From Bacteroidota bacterium (lineage in GTDB: Bacteria; Bacteroidota; Bacteroidia; Chitinophagales; Saprospiraceae): 36,032 bases of DNA. The stretch's first letter is position 1. Each line of letters starts with the position of its first letter. The stretch covers positions 1-36,032 of the forward strand of contig CAUJEY010000066.1 in assembly GCA_963169325.1 (NCBI GenBank). Direction: 5' to 3'. A program made the position numbers and the translations under genes. Below, piece after piece: positions 34,792 through 36,032 of this stretch. The notes beneath the pieces are model-generated. The model saw nothing but the letters and a program-made list of their open reading frames with translations. It searched no databases and was not told the origin of the DNA.

Positions 34792-35934
34792 TCACAATTT
34801 TTGAAACTTCTCCCAGGCTGACAATGCCAGCTGCGCAGTCAGTTTTTCGAGGTAATAACTGCCCGCCGCCGGGTCGGTCAATTCGGCAAACCCGCTTTCC
34901 AATTGCAGCAAATGCTGCACATTGCGGGCCACCCGGCGCGCAAAAGGACGGGGATAAACGGCCTCTGCTTCCCGGCCGGCATCGTACGGCAGCACGGTCA
35001 ACCGGTTGGCGCCGCCCAAAACAGCCGACATGGCCATCGTGGTGGCGCGGATCATATTGGTGTATAAATCACCGGTGTAATCGCCCGAAAAAAAGCGGAC
35101 ATCCTGCACGGGATACACCGGTTCGGCGCCCCAGGCTTTTAAAAAGTTGGCCCAGAGTGTTTTAAAGGCGCGCAACTTGGCAATTTCCACAAAATAACTT
35201 TTGCCGATATACATCGAAAACTGCATCTGGCCGGCCAACTGACCCGGACTTACACCCCGCCCGGTCAATTGTTCGAAATAAACCTTGCTTCGGTTCAACA
35301 GTCCGGCCAATTCGTCGGCAGCGGTGGCCGGGCCGCCGAATTCCGCGCGCCCATCCACCGTAATACATCGAAAACCGGGAAAATCCGCCTGCGTATACTG
35401 CAACAGGTCGGCCAGGTAACGCCAGTCGCGGATCCGGCCGGCATCTGCCCCGGGATCGTAAAACAGCGACCCGCGCAGGGCATACGACGGGATCCCCTGC
35501 GCCTGACCTTTCAAGGCGGCCAGTACCGCAGCCGGCCCTTCCTGTACACCTGTCCCGCAGAAATGCAAACTGATATGATCCAAATAAATCCCGTTCAACA
35601 ATTCTTGCAAAACACCCGAAAATTGCCGCGCCGGAAGCCGGAAACACAAACTGCCTGCGCCGGCATGCAGCGCTTCCAAAGCCTGCCGGTTGGCCGCCGC
35701 AGGCTCCTGTTCGTCTACATCCTCGTTTATTTCCCAGGCGCCGGCCACGGGAAACGGCGCCGGCGGATTCGGCCAATCGTCGGCATGGCCGAATGGATCG
35801 ACGGTTATCTGCTCGTTCAGATGCCAGTACAGGTCATCCAAAGGTTTACCCTTCAGATCCCTGGCGATACGGGCTAACCACTCCTCTTTGCTGATGGGTG
35901 GAAATTCGGCGAAAAAATTGGCGGGCTGATTCAT
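34792..35934 (-). CDS. mutA: Methylmalonyl-CoA mutase small (beta) subunit
   Basis: A 380-residue protein matching the small, non-catalytic subunit of B12-dependent methylmalonyl-CoA mutase, which interconverts succinyl-CoA and methylmalonyl-CoA. It has the TIM-barrel-type segments YIGKSYFVEIAKLRAFKTLW, DLYTNMIRATTMAMSAVLGGANRLTVLPYD and FARRVARNVQHLLQLESGFAELTDPAAGSYYLE. The start at ATG 35934 is preferred to the TTG at 35943. It lacks the C-terminal cobalamin-like domain, like other short Bacteroidota small subunits, and is somewhat shorter (others often 450-620). The large subunit (mutB), normally downstream, is not there: the next gene is the C25-like/SprB gene, 37 nt away, so mutB is unlinked or the locus was rearranged. 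Confidence 0.9.
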   Translation of the reverse strand: MNQPANFFAEFPPISKEEWLARIARDLKGKPLDDLYWHLNEQITVDPFGHADDWPNPPAPFPVAGAWEINEDVDEQEPAAANRQALEALHAGAGSLCFRLPARQFSGVLQELLNGIYLDHISLHFCGTGVQEGPAAVLAALKGQAQGIPSYALRGSLFYDPGADAGRIRDWRYLADLLQYTQADFPGFRCITVDGRAEFGGPATAADELAGLLNRSKVYFEQLTGRGVSPGQLAGQMQFSMYIGKSYFVEIAKLRAFKTLWANFLKAWGAEPVYPVQDVRFFSGDYTGDLYTNMIRATTMAMSAVLGGANRLTVLPYDAGREAEAVYPRPFARRVARNVQHLLQLESGFAELTDPAAGSYYLEKLTAQLALSAWEKFQKL

Positions 35935-36032
35935 TACCGGCAAATATACATTTTTGCCGCGCCGATTCGGTGTTGTCCTTCCGGAAATTACCCGTTTGGC
36001 CGATGGGAAACGTTTGAAATGAAAAGAAAAAA

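Overview
The window looks like chromosomal DNA from a member of the Bacteroidota, most likely a Saprospiraceae-type organism (Saprospiria/Chitinophagia). The evidence is several proteins with C-terminal type IX secretion (T9SS type A) sorting domains, SprB-type repeats, the Bacteroidota-restricted families DUF4270, DUF4290, DUF3467 and a DUF6089-like barrel, and promoter-like TAnnTTTG elements. No rRNA, tRNA, transposase, integrase, phage gene or CRISPR array was seen, so this is mostly core genome with some surface and secreted accessory genes.

Layout. 1-7.6 kb (+ strand): a 7-bp tandem array, a BASS-family transporter, purine nucleoside phosphorylase next to folA (2-nt gap), then a conserved Bacteroidota neighbourhood of a glycogen synthase-like half protein, a DUF4270 exported protein and glmS, then a DUF4290 protein. 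7.6-11.9 kb (- strand): mtaB, a PagL-like lipid A deacylase and a helical protein of unknown function. 12.1-16.6 kb (+): a large T9SS-secreted PKD/Kazal/dockerin-like protein, a metallo-beta-lactamase-fold hydrolase and a DppB-type ABC permease. 16.6-17.8 kb (-): an OmpA-family protein. 18.0-21.4 kb (+): clpB and a stand-alone protein resembling the N-terminal region of McrB-type proteins. 21.5-22.2 kb (-): a family 2 glycosyltransferase. 22.5-25.0 kb (+): a 56-residue basic ORF with its own terminator, an RND adaptor lipoprotein without a pump gene beside it, radC and a small lipoprotein. 25.2-25.5 kb (-): DUF3467. 25.7-29.3 kb (+): fumarylacetoacetase and a T9SS surface protein. 29.3-35.9 kb (-): an outer-membrane barrel, a 1422-residue C25-like/SprB-repeat/T9SS protein and the small subunit of methylmalonyl-CoA mutase.

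The most unusual structure is not a gene. At least eight intergenic spaces are filled with arrays of short direct repeats (about 7-23 nt units), and six or seven of them are folded into inverted repeats around a small central loop. The unit sequence differs from locus to locus, except that two loci 3.6 kb apart share one unit, while the architecture is constant: arrays lie between genes and often run right up to or into stop codons. One is a perfect 41-bp palindrome with a 5-nt loop just upstream of mtaB. They may act as bidirectional terminators or RNA-stability elements, or may be products of a repeat-generating process. This is the best candidate here for something undescribed.

Coordinates and start choices come from reading the sequence only. 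Family assignments come from recognised motifs, not searches.
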